From assembly GCF_022012445.1 (NCBI RefSeq), contig NZ_JAKLTS010000017.1, positions 1 through 64,000 on the forward strand: a stretch of 64,000 nucleotides of DNA, written 5' to 3'. Position numbers and translations under genes: made by a program. Under the pieces are notes generated by a model. The model worked only from the letters and a program-made list of their open reading frames with translations. It ran no database searches and was not told where the DNA came from. Position 1 is the stretch's first letter. Each line of letters starts with the position of its first letter. This document shows, piece after piece, positions 37,220 to 46,238 of the stretch. Origin of the DNA: Massilia sp. TS11. GTDB lineage: Bacteria > Pseudomonadota > Gammaproteobacteria > Burkholderiales > Burkholderiaceae_D.

Positions 37220-37413
37220 CCCGCTACCCGACCCCACGCGGTTTTGACATGCCGGTGAACGCACCGCGCGTACACCCGACTCTTGATCAGGGATTCGCGC
37301 GCATGCGCACCTGCGTCTGCTGTGGCCAGCGCCGGAGCGTTGCCCAGTTCAGCGGGAACATCGATACCTGCCAGCGCTGCATTGCCAGAACTCCGAATAA
37401 GAAGGATCAATGA
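37216..37413 (+). CDS. Small zinc-finger protein
   Basis: The protein has 65 aa. The four Cys pattern RTCVCCGQRRSVAQFSGNIDTCQRCIA makes a short zinc finger. ATGA overlaps the dcm stop and the next gene, so it is co-translated. No specific function is known. Confidence 0.75.
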   Translation: MTRYPTPRGFDMPVNAPRVHPTLDQGFARMRTCVCCGQRRSVAQFSGNIDTCQRCIARTPNKKDQ

Positions 37414-38018
37414 TGAAGCACATCAAAAAATGGCAAGAGCGCATAACTACGGCAGAGGCGAAATACATCACGCATCAATTGAATGCACGCGATGCCGAAA
37501 TCGCAGAACTCCGCGCTGCCCTTGCAGCTACACAGAGCGCGGTGGAGGCTGTCAAAGGATTAGGCCGTATCACAAACGAAGATAATGGCTATCTGACGCT
37601 TCAATTCGTTGACGAAGATTCCGCGCTTGAGTTTATGCGTTCTATCGCGCCGTCTGTTGAAGTTGATTCCATGCCGAACGTGGATAAGCCCACCCACCCC
37701 GCAGTAGTGGGAGTGCCAAATGCTAATGAAGTGATACTTGCACTGCGCCGTGCTTTGACGTCAGCAGAAGTGCCCAAAGGAGAAGATCGAGCCAAGATTA
37801 TCGGTCATTTCTGCAACGAGTATAACGCCCTACTTTTAACCCCATCCCCACAACCAGTAGCGCAAGGGGTGGATGCAGAAATGCGTGACGCACTTTCCAA
37901 CCTTCTCAATCGTTATGTCCGCTTGGCGAACTCAGGTGATGCCGGTAATTGGAATCCAGAGGAAGAACCTGAGGTTATTGCCGCGCGCGCCGCACTCACC
38001 AAGGACAAGAAATCATGA
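37410..38018 (+). CDS. Accessory early protein, mosaic type
   Basis: The protein has 202 aa. A helical start (EAKYITHQLNARDAEIAELRAALAATQSAVEAV) is followed by variable segments and a C-terminal helix AEMRDALSNLLNRYVRLANSGDAG. It resembles the modular Ea-type accessory proteins of lambdoid phages. The GC content is lower than in neighbouring phage genes. Confidence 0.65.
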   Translation: MMKHIKKWQERITTAEAKYITHQLNARDAEIAELRAALAATQSAVEAVKGLGRITNEDNGYLTLQFVDEDSALEFMRSIAPSVEVDSMPNVDKPTHPAVVGVPNANEVILALRRALTSAEVPKGEDRAKIIGHFCNEYNALLLTPSPQPVAQGVDAEMRDALSNLLNRYVRLANSGDAGNWNPEEEPEVIAARAALTKDKKS

Positions 38019-38392
38019 GCAAACCTTACGAACTTCACCCAAGCGGCCTATATGACTTTACCGCTGGCGTGCATTGCGGTGTTTTGATTACGGAAAACGT
38101 AATGCGGAAGCTTGCTAAGCTTCAAGCAAAACATATGGAAGATGTAAAACGCTTGCTATCCGAGGAAGCTAGCCGTGGACATGTTTTCCCGTCGATGTGG
38201 ACTCTGTACTACCCAGATGGAAAGCAAACCACTGTTCGCTATATCGACACTAGCGAAACCGTTGATAGTCGAATCAAGAGCGCCCTTACAACGCATCAGC
38301 CGAACTACTGCAAAGTTGTGTTCGTAGCAGGAACAATGAAAGAAGCCGAAGAAATGGCGCTAGCTCGATTTGCCGAGACTGGGGAGGTGTAA
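38015..38392 (+). CDS. Accessory early protein, unknown
   Basis: The protein has 125 aa: LYDFTAGVHCGVLITENVMRKLAKLQAKHMEDVKRLL and SMWTLYYPDGKQTTVRYIDTSE. There is no recognisable domain. ATGA overlaps the upstream gene. Confidence 0.65.
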   Translation: MSKPYELHPSGLYDFTAGVHCGVLITENVMRKLAKLQAKHMEDVKRLLSEEASRGHVFPSMWTLYYPDGKQTTVRYIDTSETVDSRIKSALTTHQPNYCKVVFVAGTMKEAEEMALARFAETGEV

Positions 38393-38395
38393 AAA

Positions 38396-39817
38396 ATGAA
38401 AACCATCACCTACGACGACACCAAGTGGAAGTTGGTTCCGGTTGAGCCGACGCCGAAAATGCTTGATGCACTGAACGAGCCCGATGAGCCGAACATTATT
38501 AAAGCTCTGACAAAAGCATATAAAGCATGCATTGCTGCCGCCCCATCAGCACCACAAGCCGCGAGTGCTGTACTTTCAATGACGCCAGAGCTTCGCCAAG
38601 CCTTGCAAGACTGGGGCCGCGCAACCGAAGGCGACGAAGATGCAGACGCCGCACTGCTGGAAGTGCTTAGTGGTTATGTAGCAGCACCAGACGCAGCGGG
38701 GAAGTGTGGGCAAGGAAAGTGGAAACGTAATCTTGAACTGATCGAACATTGCGCCAATAAAATCCACTCAAAACTGGATAACCCTGCATATTTCACGAAC
38801 GCCCCGAAGGACTTTCCTAACGGTCCGATTTACGACGCGGCAGAGGCAGCACTGTCTATCGTGTTCATGGTCAAGGAATTGCAAGTCACCCCACCCACCG
38901 ACACTGGCGCGGCGGGGAAGGTAGATACTGACGATGCTGTTGCGTGGTGCGTGGAAAACCCGGACAACAAAGCCCAAGTTTTCATCTACGGTAACGGCGC
39001 GGTTTTGAAGCCGGGGGACAAATTGTACCTGCGGGCCACCCCACCCACCGACGCGCAGAGCGTGCGGGACACCGACAAGGACGGCAACCACGCCGACGAC
39101 TTGCGCGTGAGGCTTGATGAACTGGAAGCCAAACACGAAGCTCAAGACACAGCGTTCCAGCTTTGCTCTCTCAAGCTGAAAGATGCTGAGGCGCGTATTG
39201 CCGAACTGGAAGCGCAGGCGCAGAGCGTGCGGGATGCGGCGCTGGAGGAAGCGGCTAAGGTTTGTGAAGAGTTCGACGGCGAATTGCAAGGCGTGGTGTT
39301 GGCGCAAGATATTCGCGCATTAAAAGCAATGCAAAATGGGCTGACGTTCGCGCAGATTAGCAAAAGAAATTTCGATTCGCTTATGAATTGCGTATCGACA
39401 GCAGAAGGATGGGGTGCAATTTCTTACGACCGCGCAGAGGAATTGCGCGTCGCCCTGAAAACCACCGCCGCACCCGCCGCGCAAGCACCGGCAGCACAGT
39501 GGCGCGTTGGCGAATTCTGGTCGTCATCGAATCCGAGCGAAAAGGTGCTGGTGCTGGCTGTTGGTGACGAAATCGCCAAGCACGGCGCGCATCACAGCTT
39601 TATCCGCTGGGTCGGGGCCGCACCGGCTGGCGATGCGCGGGATGCCTCCCTCACCAATTATGGTAGCAGGGACGATGCGCGGGATGCGGCGCGGTATCGG
39701 TTCTTGCGCAAAGGGTTTGGCGACTTTGGCCCTGATGTTGATCTTCACAATGCGTTTGTCGATGGCGATGAAAAGATGGACGCCGCCATCGACGCCGCCA
39801 TGAAGGAGAAGCCATGA
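38396..39817 (+). CDS. Long mosaic accessory protein (Ea22-like architecture)
   Basis: The protein has 473 aa. It is built from separable segments: WKLVPVEPTPKMLDAL at the start, a middle acidic region, a segment AVAWCVENPDNKAQVFIYGNG, a coiled coil (VRLDELEAKHEAQDTAFQLCSLKLKDAEARIAELEAQ), and an end module with DAARYRFLRKGFGDFG. Short linkers recur (PPTD twice, AQSVRD twice, ARDA-type runs). This fits exchangeable modules joined by recombination at repeated linkers. The function is unknown. Confidence 0.75.
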   Translation: MKTITYDDTKWKLVPVEPTPKMLDALNEPDEPNIIKALTKAYKACIAAAPSAPQAASAVLSMTPELRQALQDWGRATEGDEDADAALLEVLSGYVAAPDAAGKCGQGKWKRNLELIEHCANKIHSKLDNPAYFTNAPKDFPNGPIYDAAEAALSIVFMVKELQVTPPTDTGAAGKVDTDDAVAWCVENPDNKAQVFIYGNGAVLKPGDKLYLRATPPTDAQSVRDTDKDGNHADDLRVRLDELEAKHEAQDTAFQLCSLKLKDAEARIAELEAQAQSVRDAALEEAAKVCEEFDGELQGVVLAQDIRALKAMQNGLTFAQISKRNFDSLMNCVSTAEGWGAISYDRAEELRVALKTTAAPAAQAPAAQWRVGEFWSSSNPSEKVLVLAVGDEIAKHGAHHSFIRWVGAAPAGDARDASLTNYGSRDDARDAARYRFLRKGFGDFGPDVDLHNAFVDGDEKMDAAIDAAMKEKP

Positions 39818-40059
39818 GCACAAATAAGTGGAAAGCCGCAATCCCTCGCGGCGAAGTAGAAGAAGGCGAAGTAGCCATAGTGATGGGCATCAAAACCAGT
39901 CGCGGCTATCGCGCTGAGTTCGTCGGAAAGTTACCGGAAAATCGCGCATTGCAGGCGTGGCTTACCGTCATCAGCAAACCGCCGATTGTCGGAATGGATA
40001 ACGGAATTTCCGAGGCATACGACGCCGCCATGCGCGAGAAAGGCCTCGCAAATGTTTAA
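39814..40059 (+). CDS. Small accessory protein, unknown
   Basis: The protein has 81 aa, with EVEEGEVAIVMGIKTSRGYRAEFVGKLPE and a C-terminal EAYDAAMREKGL helix similar to ends of mosaic phage proteins. ATGA overlaps the upstream gene. Confidence 0.65.
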   Translation: MSTNKWKAAIPRGEVEEGEVAIVMGIKTSRGYRAEFVGKLPENRALQAWLTVISKPPIVGMDNGISEAYDAAMREKGLANV

Positions 40060-40375
40060 TTTGGTCAAGAAGCACATCGGTCTCAAAGAAGCCGAACACA
40101 CAATCGAATCAGACAGTTCCGCAGCCCAATCGAGTCAACAGGCATTGACAGTGGATGAAATGCTCAACGAGATGGCCAAGTTCGGGGCACCCAGCATTAG
40201 CTGCCTCGATGACGGTCTCTGGCATGCATCGATCGCCATGCGGACTATGGCTCTAGGCAGCGAATTCAAAGTCAGATCCGAGTTTAAGCACAAGACGGCC
40301 GCTGAGGCTTTAGGTGTGTGCCGCGAGCGAATGTATCAAGCGATCAAAACGATATCGAGCAAAGAGAGCAAGTGA
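40052..40375 (+). CDS. Accessory protein, unknown
   Basis: The protein has 107 aa from ATG 40052, overlapping the previous gene by 8 bp. It has LTVDEMLNEMAKFGAPSISCLDDGLWHASIAM and a final helix. There is no known family. Confidence 0.65.
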   Translation: MFNLVKKHIGLKEAEHTIESDSSAAQSSQQALTVDEMLNEMAKFGAPSISCLDDGLWHASIAMRTMALGSEFKVRSEFKHKTAAEALGVCRERMYQAIKTISSKESK

Positions 40376-40377
40376 TC

Positions 40378-40869
40378 ATGGCGAACTCGAAGAAACCCCG
40401 CAAGGCCTACCGCCCGCGCCCCGTGAGCGTCAATGCCGCCGAATGGGCCGTGGCTGGTGCCTGCTGCTTCACGGCCTCGATGGTCGCTGACCTGATCGAG
40501 CCGGTGAGGGCAGCATACGACAAGCTGCGCCAGGGCCAGGCAACCGTTGACGACTGGAACACGCTTGTGCAGGCCCTGAACTTGGGTGAGGCGCTGGCCG
40601 TGGCCCGAATTGGTGCCGAGCTGATGCCGTTCCTGCACGCTGGAATGGCCGCACTACAGGCAGTAGCCGAGCGCCGCGCCGCTGGCCGGTCCTCGGTGTG
40701 CACGGGCGCTGAGCTAACGACGATCTACGACGCCATGAGCTGGTACCGGAGCCAACTGCGCATTTGCACGCAAGCGGAGTACTCGCGCGCCATCAAGAGC
40801 GTGAAGAACTGGCACATGGGCGGCGGCAGCCGGCGCGTGGCCGAATTGATTGAGAAGATGGCCGCGTGA
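40378..40869 (+). CDS. Accessory helical protein before excisionase
   Basis: The protein has 163 aa from ATG 40378. After a basic start (NSKKPRKAYRPRPVSVN) it is all-helical (TVDDWNTLVQALNLGEALAVARIGAELMPFL; MSWYRSQLRICTQAEYSRAIKSVKNWHMGGGSRRV). Similar proteins are frequent next to integrase/excisionase genes in betaproteobacterial phages. The function is unknown. Confidence 0.7.
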   Translation: MANSKKPRKAYRPRPVSVNAAEWAVAGACCFTASMVADLIEPVRAAYDKLRQGQATVDDWNTLVQALNLGEALAVARIGAELMPFLHAGMAALQAVAERRAAGRSSVCTGAELTTIYDAMSWYRSQLRICTQAEYSRAIKSVKNWHMGGGSRRVAELIEKMAA

Positions 40870-41180
40870 GTGCGGTCTGGAATTTGGAGGAAAAAGTGGT
40901 CAATGAATTGAATTCTGCTGGTGAAATGCCTTCGATTGGCTTCATCCGTGAAATCGACCTGGTGCGAACCCCAGCGCGGGCCGGGAAGCCAGAGCGGCGC
41001 GGTGCTGTTGGTGTTTCGCACGCCACGCTCTGGCGTATGGTTAAGGCGAAGAAGTTTCCCCAGCCCGTGAAATTGTCGGCCGGGGTGACTGCATGGCGCG
41101 TCGAGGACGTGCGCGCATGGCTTGCGGGGAAGTGGGAATCAGGCCCGGCGAATATGAACGACCTCAGCGCCGCCGCGTAG
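40866..41180 (+). CDS. AlpA-family excisionase/regulator
   Basis: The protein has 104 aa with a GTG start overlapping the upstream stop. The MerR-like HTH GVSHATLWRMVKAKKFPQPVKLSAGVTAWRVEDVRAWLAGKW is the AlpA signature. AlpA-type proteins act as directionality factors for P4-type integrases. Its 3' end overlaps the convergent integrase gene by 42 bp, a possible antisense link between excision and integration. Confidence 0.88.
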   Translation: MSAVWNLEEKVVNELNSAGEMPSIGFIREIDLVRTPARAGKPERRGAVGVSHATLWRMVKAKKFPQPVKLSAGVTAWRVEDVRAWLAGKWESGPANMNDLSAAA

Positions 41181-42353
41181 TTTGTCAAGGTAGTCGGCCC
41201 AGCGCTGCATCATTTCGCGTCGCGCTGGAAGATGGCTCGTGCGATTGTAGGCTCGGCCATTGGCGTCCTTGACGGTGTGCGACAACTGGTGTTCGATCAG
41301 ATCCACTCGCTCACCCAAGACCTCGTCCATGATAGTCCTTGCGGTAGCCCTGAAACCGTGGCCCACAACCTGATCGCCAAAACCAAGCTCCCTCAGCGCA
41401 AAGTTGACCGTGTTCTCACTCATTGGGCGCTCGGTCGATTTGATGCTCGGCATCACGTATCTACCGTGCCCCGTGATGTTTTGCTGTGTCCTGATTATGT
41501 CCAAGACCTGAGTGGCAAGCGGCACCACATGCGTCTGACGCATCTTCATTTTTTCTGCCGGGATGATCCACGATGCATCCTCAAAGGATATCTCGCTCCA
41601 TTCCATGCGGCGCAGTTCGCCGGGGCGAACAAATAGGTATGGCGCGAGCTTTAAAGCGGTCCGGCACGCCGGGTGCCCTTCATACCCCCACATGGCCCTG
41701 AGCAGCGGCGCCAGCTTTTCTGGGTCGGTAATGGCCTCATGGTGCTGAGCCTGATACTTCTCCAGCGTCTGCTTGATCCCGGTCGTCGGATCGCGCTCAA
41801 CTAGCTCCCATGCCATCGCCAGCTCGAATACGCCGTGGAGATATCCGAGTACTCGATGGGTGGTTTCGCGAACGCCGCGACTCTGCATCTTTTCGAGAAT
41901 TACACTGATTTCACGTGGCCTGATCTCGGAAATAGGGCGGCTACCGATGAACGGGAAGACATCACGCTTGAACCAGCTTTCGACGCGCTTTTGCGTCAAT
42001 TCAGCGCGGCCCTTTCCAGTCGTCTTCAGCCAGTCGCTGGCGACCGTCTCGAAGGTGGTGTTCTTCGCCCTGGCAGCTTCTCTCTTACCCTGTCGCTTCA
42101 CCTCTGATGGGTCGACCCCGGTGGCCAACATCTGCTTCGCGTGATCGCGTGCGCGCCGCGCCATGACCAGCGATACCTCCGGATAAACGCCAAGGGCAAG
42201 TGTCTTTTGCTTTCCGTAGAACCGGTAGTTCATCCGCCAGTACTTACCAGCAGCTTTGACCAGCAAGTAGAGGCTATCGCCGTCCACGTGCTTGTCACCG
42301 GCAGGCGAGCCAGAATGCTTCACCTGGCGGCAAAAAGTGTCGCTCAGTGCCAT
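41139..42353 (-). CDS. int: P4-type tyrosine integrase
   Basis: The protein has 404 aa from ATG 42353; the longer frame runs into the tRNA. The N-terminal domain (SDTFCRQVKHSGSPAGDKHVDGDSLYLLVKAAGKYWRMNYRF) is typical of P4 integrases. Catalytic residues appear in FVRPGELRRMEWSEI (R), HGFRATARTIMDE (HxxR) and the later EHQLSHTV and AYNRTSHL (H and Y). It recombines attP with the tRNA-Arg 3' end. Confidence 0.96.
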   Translation of the reverse strand: MALSDTFCRQVKHSGSPAGDKHVDGDSLYLLVKAAGKYWRMNYRFYGKQKTLALGVYPEVSLVMARRARDHAKQMLATGVDPSEVKRQGKREAARAKNTTFETVASDWLKTTGKGRAELTQKRVESWFKRDVFPFIGSRPISEIRPREISVILEKMQSRGVRETTHRVLGYLHGVFELAMAWELVERDPTTGIKQTLEKYQAQHHEAITDPEKLAPLLRAMWGYEGHPACRTALKLAPYLFVRPGELRRMEWSEISFEDASWIIPAEKMKMRQTHVVPLATQVLDIIRTQQNITGHGRYVMPSIKSTERPMSENTVNFALRELGFGDQVVGHGFRATARTIMDEVLGERVDLIEHQLSHTVKDANGRAYNRTSHLPARREMMQRWADYLDKLRGGAEVVHIRRA

Positions 42354-42534
42354 GTAAAACCCCTGAATTTGATGGTATTTTTTGGCGCTCTGATCCCCGA
42401 TACCATCGGCAGATACCATCAGAGCTTTGAGATGGGATGATACACGCTGAACAACATGAGACAACACGTCACGAGTGAGAAATGCAAAAAAAACTCGCGT
42501 GTGAGACAAGATGAAATTGGATGATATTGCTTGG
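42354..42534. promoter_or_regulatory. Integrase arm-site region (attachment flank)
   Basis: The octamer ATACCATC occurs three times: 42371-42378 (inverted), 42400-42407 and 42413-42420. The two direct copies share GATACCATC with a 13-bp period. TGAGACAA occurs at 42457-42464 and 42502-42509. The repeats lie between the integrase start and the tRNA 3' end, where arm-type integrase sites and the integrase promoter are expected. Confidence 0.65.
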
Positions 42535-42609
42535 TGGTCCCCCCGGCTGGAATCGAACCAGCATCCCACGCTTAGGAGGCATGTGCACTATCCATTGTGC
42601 TACGGGGAG
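42535..42609 (-). tRNA. tRNA-Arg(CCT), prophage integration site
   Basis: The acceptor is CTCCCCG/CGGGGGG, the D stem GCAC/GTGC, the anticodon stem CATGC/GCGTG with loop CTCCTAA (anticodon CCT) and the T arm GCTGG TTCGATT CCAGC. The CCA end is encoded at 42535-42537. The integrase gene faces the 3' end, so the attachment core must lie within this gene. Confidence 0.95.
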
Positions 42610-42686
42610 ACGCGGGCGCAATTATAGCCGAGGGGTGGCCGCAACTGGGTACAATGGCGGTTTTGCTTCTTCGCGCGAAGTCTTCC

Positions 42687-44606
42687 ATGGCAGTTATCTC
42701 CCTCACCGACGCCCAGCTGGCTTTTGGCCATGTGGCCCTGCTCGACCATGCCGAGTTTTCCCTTGAAACCGGGGAACGTGTCGGCCTGATCGGCCGTAAT
42801 GGCACGGGCAAGTCCTCGCTTCTGAAAATCCTGTCCGGCCGCGCGCGGCTCGATGACGGCCTGCTCGTCATGCAGCAGGGCCTGAAGATCGCCTATGTCG
42901 AGCAGGAGCCGCAGTTCGACCCCGGCATGTCCGTGTTCGACGCCGTCGCCGGCGGCTTGGCCGCGCAGCAGGCCATGCTGGCCGAGTACGAGGCGCTGAC
43001 CGGCCAGTTTGGCCAGGGCAATGACGAGGCCGTGATGGAACGCATGCACGTGCTGCAGGCCCAGCTCGATGCGGCTGATGGCTGGAATCTGGGCAACAAG
43101 GTCGAGGCCACGCTCGACCGGCTGGGCTTGCAGCGCGATGCGCTGATGGGCACGCTATCGGGCGGCATGCAAAAGCGCGTCGCCCTGGCCGTGGCCCTGG
43201 TGGCCGGTCCCGACGTGCTGCTGCTCGACGAACCGACCAACCACCTCGACGTGCAGTCGATCATCTGGCTGGAAGGCCTGCTGCGCGAATTCCGCGGCTC
43301 GGTCTTGTTCATCACCCACGACCGTAGCTTCCTCGACAATGTGGCGACGCGCATCATCGAGCTCGACCGTGGGCGTCTGCTTTCCTTCCCCGGCAACTTC
43401 TCGACCTACCAGCAGCGCAAGCAGGAATTGCTGGAAATTGAAAAAATTGAGAATGCCAAGTTCGACAAAATCCTGGCGCAGGAGGAAGTCTGGATCCGCA
43501 AGGGCGTGGAGGCGCGCCGGACGCGCAACGAGGGCCGCGTCAAACGCCTGGAAGACCTGCGGGTGCAGCGTGCCGCGCGCCGCGATCAGCAGGGCCAGGT
43601 GCGGCTGGAGATCACGGCCGGCGAGCGTTCGGGCAAGATCGTGGCGGAGCTGGAAAACGTCAGCAAACGCTATGGCGACAAGCAGATCGTGCGCGACTTC
43701 TCCTGCACCATCATGCGCGGCGACAAGGTCGGCCTGATCGGCACGAATGGGGTCGGCAAGACCACGCTGCTGCGCATTATCCTCGGCGAAGAGGCGGCCG
43801 ATAGCGGCAAGGTGCGTCTGGGCACCAAGCTGCAGGTCGCGTATTTCGACCAGATGCGCGCCCAGTTGAACCCGGAGTCGAGCCTGGCCGATACCATCTC
43901 GCCGGGCGCGGACTGGGTCGAGGTCAATGGCCAGCGCAAGCATGTGATGAGCTATCTGGGCGACTTCCTGTTTTCGCCCGAGCGCGCGCGTTCGCCGGTC
44001 AAGTCCCTGTCCGGTGGCGAGCGCAACCGCCTGCTGCTGGCGCGCCTGTTCGCCCGCCCGGCCAATTGCCTGGTGCTCGACGAACCGACCAATGACCTCG
44101 ACATCGACACCCTCGAGCTGCTCGAAGAACTGCTCGAGGATTATCAGGGCACGGTGTTCCTGGTCTCGCACGACCGTAGGTTCCTCGACAATGTGGTGAC
44201 TCAGGTCATCGTCAACGAAGGGGAGGGCCGTTGGCGCGAGTTTGTCGGCGGCTACACGGACTGGGAACGCGCCGCGGCGCGTGCGCCGGCCGCGAGCGCC
44301 CCCAAGCCGGCCGCCAAACCGAGTCCGGCACCGAGCCCGGCCCCGGTGCAGGCGGGCAAGCTTGGCAAAAAGCTCAGCTACAAAGAACAGCGCGAGCTCG
44401 AGGAACTTCCCAAGCTGATCGCCAGTCTTGAAGATGAACAGACCCAGATCAACCTGTCGCTCAACGACCCGGACTTCTTCCGCACCCAAGCGGCTGACGC
44501 GCGCCGCATGAGCGCGCGCTATGCTGAAATCGAGGAAGCCCTGCTCGAAGCGCTGGAAAAATGGGAGGCGCTCGAGGCCAAGGCGCGCGGCGACGCTGTG
44601 TCGTAA
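42687..44606 (+). CDS. uup: ABC-F ATPase Uup
   Basis: The protein has 639 aa from ATG 42687; an upstream in-frame part overlaps the tRNA. Two ABC domains are seen: Walker A GRNGTGKSS and GTNGVGKTT, signatures LSGGMQKR and LSGGERNR, Walker B LLLDEPTNHLD and LVLDEPTNDLD. A linker lies between and a C-terminal coiled coil follows (about 570-635). Uup-type ABC-F proteins act on ribosomes and affect transposon excision. There is no membrane segment. Confidence 0.95.
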   Translation: MAVISLTDAQLAFGHVALLDHAEFSLETGERVGLIGRNGTGKSSLLKILSGRARLDDGLLVMQQGLKIAYVEQEPQFDPGMSVFDAVAGGLAAQQAMLAEYEALTGQFGQGNDEAVMERMHVLQAQLDAADGWNLGNKVEATLDRLGLQRDALMGTLSGGMQKRVALAVALVAGPDVLLLDEPTNHLDVQSIIWLEGLLREFRGSVLFITHDRSFLDNVATRIIELDRGRLLSFPGNFSTYQQRKQELLEIEKIENAKFDKILAQEEVWIRKGVEARRTRNEGRVKRLEDLRVQRAARRDQQGQVRLEITAGERSGKIVAELENVSKRYGDKQIVRDFSCTIMRGDKVGLIGTNGVGKTTLLRIILGEEAADSGKVRLGTKLQVAYFDQMRAQLNPESSLADTISPGADWVEVNGQRKHVMSYLGDFLFSPERARSPVKSLSGGERNRLLLARLFARPANCLVLDEPTNDLDIDTLELLEELLEDYQGTVFLVSHDRRFLDNVVTQVIVNEGEGRWREFVGGYTDWERAAARAPAASAPKPAAKPSPAPSPAPVQAGKLGKKLSYKEQRELEELPKLIASLEDEQTQINLSLNDPDFFRTQAADARRMSARYAEIEEALLEALEKWEALEAKARGDAVS

Positions 44607-44657
44607 ATTGTCGCTTTTCTTTACAGATTTCGTGAATATCCGCCGGGCCGCGCTCGG

Positions 44658-44663
44658 TATAAT
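44658..44663 (+). promoter_or_regulatory. Perfect -10 box upstream of manC
   Basis: TATAAT stands 45 bases before the manC start. No good -35 hexamer lies at 16-18 bp, so an activator may be needed. Confidence 0.45.
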
Positions 44664-44708
44664 GCTGGCAACCTCGCCTTCGGGCTCGCTCTACTGGAAG
44701 GAAACCGC

Positions 44709-46130
44709 ATGAAGCTTTACCCCGTCATTCTGTCCGGCGGCGCCGGCACCCGCCTGTGGCCGTTGTCACGCGCGGTGCTGCCCAAGCAGTTGCTGCCGCT
44801 GGTATCGGACAAGACGATGCTGCAGGAAACCGCGCTGCGCGTATGCGCCTGGCCGGATGTCATGCCGCCGCTGATCGTCTGCGGGAATGAGCACCGCTTC
44901 CTGGTGGCCGAACAGATGCTCGAAATCGGCGTCACGCCGACCGGCATTCTGCTCGAACCGGCCGGGCGCAATACCGCTCCGGCCGTTGCCGCCGCCGCCA
45001 GTTACCTGCTGGCGATCGACCCCGAGGCGGTCATGCTGGTGTTACCGGCCGACCACGTCATCAATGACGGCAAGGCCTTCGCCGACGCGGTCGCGCTGGC
45101 CAAGAACCAGGTCGCCGATGGTGCACTGGCCACCTTCGGGGTGGTCCCGACGGCGCCGGAAACCGGCTATGGCTACATCCATGCCGGCGCCGCAGTGGCG
45201 GGCGCGCCGCACTGTTTCAGCGTCAATCGCTTTGTCGAAAAGCCGGACCGCGAGAAGGCCGAAGGTTTCCTTCGCGAGGGTGGCTATTACTGGAACAGCG
45301 GCATGTTCATGTTCCGCGCAAATGCCTTCCTCGAAGAACTACGCACCTACCAGCCGGCCATTGCCGACGCCAGCGCCGCCGCCGTCGCCATGGGCGCGCG
45401 CGACCTCGACTTCTGCCGTCTGGATGAAGACGCCTTCATGGCCAGCCCCTCCGATTCGATCGATTACGCAGTGATGGAGCACACCAAGCGCGCCGTGGTA
45501 GTGCCGGCCGACATCGGCTGGAGCGATGTCGGCTCCTGGTCGGCCCTGTGGGAAGTGCAAAAAGGCGACGATCCGCTGGGCAATGTGCAGCGTGGCGACG
45601 TCTATCTCGACAACGTGAAGAACTCGCTGGTGCGCGCCGAAAGCCGCATCGTGGCCGTGGTCGGGGTCGAGGACCTGGTCGTGGTCGAAACCCAGGATGC
45701 CGTGCTGGTCGCGCACAAAGACCAGGTGCAGCGCGTCAAGCAGGTGGTCGATCATCTCAAGTCCAAGGACCGCACCGAGCACCTGCACCACACGCGCGTG
45801 TATCGCCCCTGGGGCTTTTACGAGGGCATCGATTCGGGCGAGCGCTTCCAGGTCAAACGCATCACCGTCAAGCCGGGCGAGAAGCTGTCGCTGCAGATGC
45901 ACCATCATCGCGCCGAGCACTGGGTGGTGGTGTCGGGTACCGCGCGCGTCACCTGCGGCGATACCGTCAGCCTGCTCGCCGAAAACCAGTCGACCTATAT
46001 CCCGATCGGTGTCAACCACCGTCTCGAGAACCCCGGTAAGGTGCCGCTGCACATCATCGAAGTGCAGTCCGGCAGCTACCTCGGCGAGGACGATATTGTG
46101 CGTTTTGAAGACATCTATCAGCGCGCCTGA
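44709..46130 (+). CDS. manC: Mannose-1-phosphate guanylyltransferase/mannose-6-phosphate isomerase
   Basis: The protein has 473 aa, the usual bifunctional length. The N-terminal nucleotidyltransferase has LSGGAGTRLWPLSR, then FVEKPDREKAEGFL and YYWNSGMFMF. The C-terminal cupin isomerase has PWGFYEGIDSGERFQVKRITVKPGEKLSLQMHHHRAEHW. It makes GDP-mannose for exopolysaccharide or glycan synthesis. It stands alone, without an adjacent polysaccharide cluster in this window. The symbol cpsB is also used. Confidence 0.95.
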   Translation: MKLYPVILSGGAGTRLWPLSRAVLPKQLLPLVSDKTMLQETALRVCAWPDVMPPLIVCGNEHRFLVAEQMLEIGVTPTGILLEPAGRNTAPAVAAAASYLLAIDPEAVMLVLPADHVINDGKAFADAVALAKNQVADGALATFGVVPTAPETGYGYIHAGAAVAGAPHCFSVNRFVEKPDREKAEGFLREGGYYWNSGMFMFRANAFLEELRTYQPAIADASAAAVAMGARDLDFCRLDEDAFMASPSDSIDYAVMEHTKRAVVVPADIGWSDVGSWSALWEVQKGDDPLGNVQRGDVYLDNVKNSLVRAESRIVAVVGVEDLVVVETQDAVLVAHKDQVQRVKQVVDHLKSKDRTEHLHHTRVYRPWGFYEGIDSGERFQVKRITVKPGEKLSLQMHHHRAEHWVVVSGTARVTCGDTVSLLAENQSTYIPIGVNHRLENPGKVPLHIIEVQSGSYLGEDDIVRFEDIYQRA

Positions 46131-46238
46131 TTGCCGGTAGCGCTTGGCGTTATCGCTCTGAAATGGTAGTCTGTTTCGCCCGTTTGACTTGTGGTCTGAC
46201 GGGCGATGTTCATTTTGAGACACATTGAGGAGTTTGGT

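Larger units (their letters stand above)
1..42550. mobile_element. Lambdoid siphovirus prophage, left end outside window
   Basis: A continuous run of phage genes ends at a P4-type integrase beside tRNA-Arg(CCT). It has HK97-type head genes, a lambda-like late control region, a cI/cro switch, RecT/YqaJ recombination genes and an AlpA-like excisionase. The right boundary is placed in the 3' half of the tRNA, because the integrase start faces it and host genes begin just beyond. The exact crossover cannot be fixed without the left attachment copy. Tape measure, tail tip, fibre and lysis genes are missing, so several kilobases of prophage should lie left of position 1. I saw no clear break in structural genes apart from the frameshifted 26.4 kb gene, so it could be inducible. 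Confidence 0.95.

Noticed and set aside
38890-39240. Possible CRISPR or tandem array from short repeats
   Set aside because: The repeats are two-copy linkers inside one open frame with irregular spacing.
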